From the NCBI RefSeq assembly GCF_917563885.1, contig NZ_CAKJTG010000016.1:35158-99157 (forward strand): 64,000 nt of DNA. Direction: 5' to 3'. Origin of the DNA: Pseudoneobacillus rhizosphaerae (GTDB taxonomy: Bacteria > Bacillota > Bacilli > Bacillales > Cytobacillaceae). Positions 62,009-64,000 of the stretch are shown one piece after another. Positions within the stretch are counted from its first letter, which is position 1. Each line of letters begins with the position of its first letter. The notes under the pieces are model-generated. The model was not told where the DNA came from, ran no database searches, and saw only the letters and a list, made by a program, of their open reading frames with translations. The translations under genes and the position numbers were made by a program.

Positions 62009-63904
62009 ATGGATATTCTAAAGAAGATTGAGATGTTTCGCGAAGAGGAAGAAAAGCTACGTTGGGAAGGGACATTTGGAGACTATCTACAATTATTAAA
62101 GGAAAAGCCATGGGTCGCACAGTCAGCACATTCAAGAGTCTATAACATGATCAGAGACGCAGGTATTGAAGAAGTAAAAGGGAAGAAGAAATATAACTTT
62201 TTCTCGAATCAACTGTTTGGTCTAGAAGAAGCTTTAGAACGATTGGTAGAGGAATATTTCCATCCAGCTGCCAAAAGATTAGATGTTCGTAAGAGGATCT
62301 TGTTATTAATGGGTCCAGTAAGTGGTGGTAAATCCACATTAGTTACGATGCTGAAAAGAGGATTAGAGGCCTATTCTCATTCCGACCGCGGTTCCGTATT
62401 CGCAATTAAGGGCTGTCCAATGCATGAGGATGCGTTACATTTAATCCCGCATAGTTTGCGTCAAGATTTCCATGATGAGTATGGGATACGAATCGAAGGT
62501 AACCTTTCTCCATTAAATATGATGAGATTAGAGCAGGAATATGGTGGCAGAATTGAAGATGTATTAGTGGAAAGAATTTTCTTCTCGGAAGACAAACGGG
62601 TAGGGATTGGTACATTCAGTCCATCTGATCCAAAATCTCAGGATATTGCTGATTTAACGGGAAGTATTGATTTCTCTACCATTGCGGAGTATGGCTCAGA
62701 GTCAGACCCACGTGCCTATCGTTTTGATGGAGAGTTAAATAAAGCAAACCGTGGGATGATGGAATTCCAAGAGATGTTAAAATGTGATGAGAAATTCTTA
62801 TGGCATTTATTATCACTAACACAGGAAGGTAACTTTAAAGCTGGGCGGTTTGCGTTAATTTCAGCAGATGAGCTAATTGTGGCTCATACGAATGAAACAG
62901 AATACCGTTCGTTTATTTCGAATAAAAAGAATGAAGCCCTTCATTCCCGGATTATCGTCATGCCAATTCCTTATAACTTAAAGGTTTCGCAGGAAGAACG
63001 TATTTATGAAAAGATGATTCGTGAGAGTGATGTAGCTGATGTGCATATTGCTCCGCATACGTTAAGAGTTGCAGCAATGTTTACGATATTAACCCGACTG
63101 AAAGAGCCTAAAAAAGGTGATATCGATTTAGTGAAAAAGATGAGACTATATGATGGTGAACAAGTAGAAGGCTATAACTCTGCTGATATAGAGGAAATGA
63201 AGAAAGAATATACAGATGAAGGTATGAGTGGGATTGATCCGCGTTACGTTATCAATCGAATTTCTTCAACGATTATTCGGAAAGAGACACCGTCCATTAA
63301 TGCCTTGGATGTATTACGCTCTCTTAAAGAAGGACTGGATCAACATCCATCGATTACAAACGAGCTGAAAGAGCGTTATATGAACTTTATTTCGTTGGCC
63401 CGTAAAGAGTACGATAATATCGCTAAAAAAGAAGTACAAAAAGCATTTGTCTATTCGTATGAAGAGTCGGCTAAGACGCTAATGGATAATTATTTAGATA
63501 ATGTCGAAGCATACTGTAATAAAAATAAAATGCGAGATCAATTAACAGGTGAAGAAATTAATCCAGATGAAAAGCTCATGCGTTCGATTGAAGAGCAAAT
63601 CGGCATATCTGAAAATGCAAAGAAGGCGTTCCGTGAAGAAATTCTCATTCGGATTTCTGCCTACGCTCGCAAAGGTAAACGATTTGATTATAATTCTCAT
63701 GATCGCTTACGTGAAGCCATCCAGAAGAAATTATTTGCTGACTTAAAGGATGTCGTCAAAATTACAACCTCAACAAAAACACCTGATGAAATGCAGTTAA
63801 AGAAAGTAAACGAAGTCGTAGCCCGCCTAATCGACGAACACGGCTACAACTCCACATCCGCAAACGAACTATTAAGGTACGTTGGAAGCCTGCTAAACAG
63901 ATAA
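62009..63904 (+). CDS. prkA: PrkA serine protein kinase / AAA+ protein
   Basis: 631 residues from ATG 62009, set by AAGGGAGG; a longer frame from 61985 has none. This equals the B. subtilis PrkA length. The AAA+ module has Walker A GPVSGGKS (102-109), ILVERIF-like VERIFFSEDKR, and ALISADELIVAHTNETEY near the sensor region; the C-terminal part contains the kinase-like domain. PrkA acts in early sporulation control in B. subtilis, by way of Hpr (ScoC). The next gene expected by synteny (yhbH) is beyond the window. Confidence 0.95.
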   Translation: MDILKKIEMFREEEEKLRWEGTFGDYLQLLKEKPWVAQSAHSRVYNMIRDAGIEEVKGKKKYNFFSNQLFGLEEALERLVEEYFHPAAKRLDVRKRILLLMGPVSGGKSTLVTMLKRGLEAYSHSDRGSVFAIKGCPMHEDALHLIPHSLRQDFHDEYGIRIEGNLSPLNMMRLEQEYGGRIEDVLVERIFFSEDKRVGIGTFSPSDPKSQDIADLTGSIDFSTIAEYGSESDPRAYRFDGELNKANRGMMEFQEMLKCDEKFLWHLLSLTQEGNFKAGRFALISADELIVAHTNETEYRSFISNKKNEALHSRIIVMPIPYNLKVSQEERIYEKMIRESDVADVHIAPHTLRVAAMFTILTRLKEPKKGDIDLVKKMRLYDGEQVEGYNSADIEEMKKEYTDEGMSGIDPRYVINRISSTIIRKETPSINALDVLRSLKEGLDQHPSITNELKERYMNFISLARKEYDNIAKKEVQKAFVYSYEESAKTLMDNYLDNVEAYCNKNKMRDQLTGEEINPDEKLMRSIEEQIGISENAKKAFREEILIRISAYARKGKRFDYNSHDRLREAIQKKLFADLKDVVKITTSTKTPDEMQLKKVNEVVARLIDEHGYNSTSANELLRYVGSLLNR

Positions 63905-63910
63905 TGTGTA

Positions 63911-63942
63911 AAAAGGACTGACGATAACTCGTCAGTCCTTTT
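63911..63942 (+). terminator. Terminator after prkA
   Basis: AAAAGGACTGACGA TAAC TCGTCAGTCCTTTT, a perfect 14-bp stem. Confidence 0.85.
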
Positions 63943-63956
63943 ACGCACTAACGTAA

Positions 63957-64000
63957 TGGGGGACAGTCCCTCATCGCTTTAATGCGTTGAGGGACTGTCC
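63957..64000. repeat. GGGACAGTCCC palindromic repeat at the window end
   Basis: GGGGGACAGTCCCTCATCGC and GCGTTGAGGGACTGTCC form a long imperfect hairpin. It belongs to the same class as 20312 and 39815 and may continue past the window. Confidence 0.65.

Overview
The window looks like a chromosomal segment of a low-GC, spore-forming member of the Bacillaceae. Supporting signs are strong AGGAGG-type ribosome binding sites, frequent TTG and GTG starts, CcpA-type cre boxes, and a conserved block at the right end (B3/B4 protein, queG, yhbB-like amidase, trmL, prkA) that matches the Bacillus subtilis yhbA-yhbB-cspR-prkA neighbourhood. I cannot name the species.

Layout. 0-10.8 kb: the end of an MFS permease gene and an aldo/keto reductase, then an amino-sugar locus. 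A GntR/UTRA repressor and a DUF624 membrane protein diverge from kinase, GH4 glycosidase, ABC binding protein, two permeases and nagB; a YitT-family protein follows. The shared control region shows a good promoter, a candidate operator and a cre box. 10.8-40.3 kb: an accessory region rich in defence genes and gene debris. It holds a DnaD-like protein, an RQC-type winged-helix protein, an orphan Gfo/Idh/MocA oxidoreductase, a small membrane protein, an IS3 remnant, a GIY-YIG nuclease, a broken restriction endonuclease, a SIR2 protein, a DUF4062 protein, remains of what looks like a CBASS locus (SLATT effector and CD-NTase pseudogenes), a complete type 1 BREX operon (small orf, brxA, brxB, brxC, pglX, pglZ, brxL), a degenerate PLD-like protein and several small proteins. 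Palindromic repeats related to GTGTCAGGCAC, GTCGGTACCGGACACC and GGGGACAGGTCCCC are scattered through it and often sit at the broken ends of pseudogenes.

40.5-49.2 kb: a second sugar locus with two ABC permeases, a binding lipoprotein, a YesM/YesN-type two-component system, a ThuA-like protein, a Gfo/Idh/MocA dehydrogenase and a TIM-barrel isomerase. This enzyme set is consistent with oxidation of a glycoside or sugar. Neither sugar ABC system carries its own ATPase gene, so both probably share an MsmX-type ATPase encoded elsewhere. 49.4-52.8 kb: a DinB-like protein, a membrane-anchored Lon-like protease, an ECF-type sigma factor and a DUF4179 membrane protein. 53.0-57.5 kb: a nucleoside salvage locus (LacI regulator, NupC-type transporter, ribokinase, nucleoside hydrolase) with two copies of the same palindromic operator. 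57.7-64 kb: tRNA-Gly(TCC) and the conserved Bacillus backbone ending with prkA, with a 21-bp tandem repeat between queG and the amidase gene.

The most notable content is the defence island: an apparently intact BREX system with an extra leading small gene, beside single-gene candidates (SIR2 with an HTH-like tail, DUF4062, degenerate PLD-like) and a decayed CBASS-like pair. All functions are read from sequence patterns and family knowledge; no search was run.
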